A stretch of DNA of 64,000 nt, taken from Streptomyces pyxinae (GTDB lineage: Bacteria > Actinomycetota > Actinomycetes > Streptomycetales > Streptomycetaceae). Where the stretch lies: positions 310,001 to 374,000 of the forward strand of contig NZ_JANUGQ010000002.1 in NCBI RefSeq assembly GCF_024756275.1, given 5' to 3'. The first letter of the stretch is position 1, and each line of letters begins with the position of its first letter. Positions 63,996 to 64,000 of this stretch are shown in pieces. The notes beneath the pieces are model-generated. The model ran no database searches. It was not told the DNA's origin and saw nothing but the letters and a program-made list of their open reading frames with translations. The position numbers and the translations under genes are program-made.

Positions 63996-64000
63996 GACAC

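Overview
The window reads as a stretch of Streptomyces chromosome. GC is very high, third codon positions are strongly G/C, GTG starts are common, and several genus hallmarks are present: a Streptomyces subtilisin inhibitor, an rppA/CYP158A/momA tetrahydroxynaphthalene operon, an NsrR with Asp8 and three cysteines beside a flavohaemoglobin gene, a PRC-barrel/DUF2382 stress protein and a large-subunit catalase. I see no rRNA, tRNA, CRISPR array, insertion sequence or integrase. Most genes look like ordinary accessory, stress and secondary-metabolism functions in small operons.

Layout. 1-4.3 kb: a truncated PelF-like glycosyltransferase and a large secreted Agd3-like deacetylase, probably the edge of an exopolysaccharide locus that continues to the left, plus a secreted beta-rich protein. 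4.3-5.9 kb: no convincing gene, but a degenerate tandem array of about 50-bp units. 5.9-10.4 kb: SWIM-finger protein coupled to an SNF2-family helicase. 10.7-15 kb: fatty acid desaturase, small hypothetical proteins and a methyltransferase. 15-18.4 kb: a three-gene signalling operon (receiver-PP2C phosphatase, CHASE3 histidine kinase, stand-alone receiver). 18.7-29.4 kb: roadblock protein, ATP-dependent DNA ligase, HAD phosphatase, isochorismatase-like hydrolase with an F420-type oxidoreductase, TenA-like protein, P-loop kinase, SRPBCC protein and PRC-barrel protein.

29.6-41.1 kb: subtilisin inhibitor, carbonic anhydrase followed by a SulP anion transporter, an SPW-repeat membrane protein behind a clear promoter/operator, an MHS-type transporter, catalase, and the rppA-CYP158A-momA operon. 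41.5-46.8 kb: orphan acyl-CoA carboxylase epsilon subunit, then NodB deacetylase, DMT transporter and SDR facing a divergent MGDG-synthase-like glycosyltransferase (a possible glycolipid/envelope cluster), then a secreted acid phosphatase. 47.2-53.7 kb: phosphodiesterase, histone-H1-like protein, a protein of unknown function, a PhzS-like monooxygenase overlapping a secreted TTHB210-like protein, and an L,D-transpeptidase-like lipoprotein. 53.8-59.5 kb: a polyol catabolism locus (PfkB kinase and LacI regulator divergent from dehydrogenase, transporter and dehydrogenase) with a near-perfect operator in the divergent promoter. 59.6-64 kb: 2H phosphoesterase, nsrR and hmp with matching NsrR-type boxes, a two-domain MerR-like protein and a secreted SRPBCC protein.

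Genes that appear to work together: rppA/CYP158A/momA (naphthol pigment), nsrR/hmp (nitric oxide detoxification), carbonic anhydrase/SulP (bicarbonate supply), the polyol operon, the three-gene signalling operon, SWIM/SNF2, and tentatively NodB/DMT/SDR/MGDG-like. Many perfect GC-rich hairpins lacking a U-tract lie just after genes and are annotated as probable terminators. All functions are assigned by reading motifs; no database search was run.
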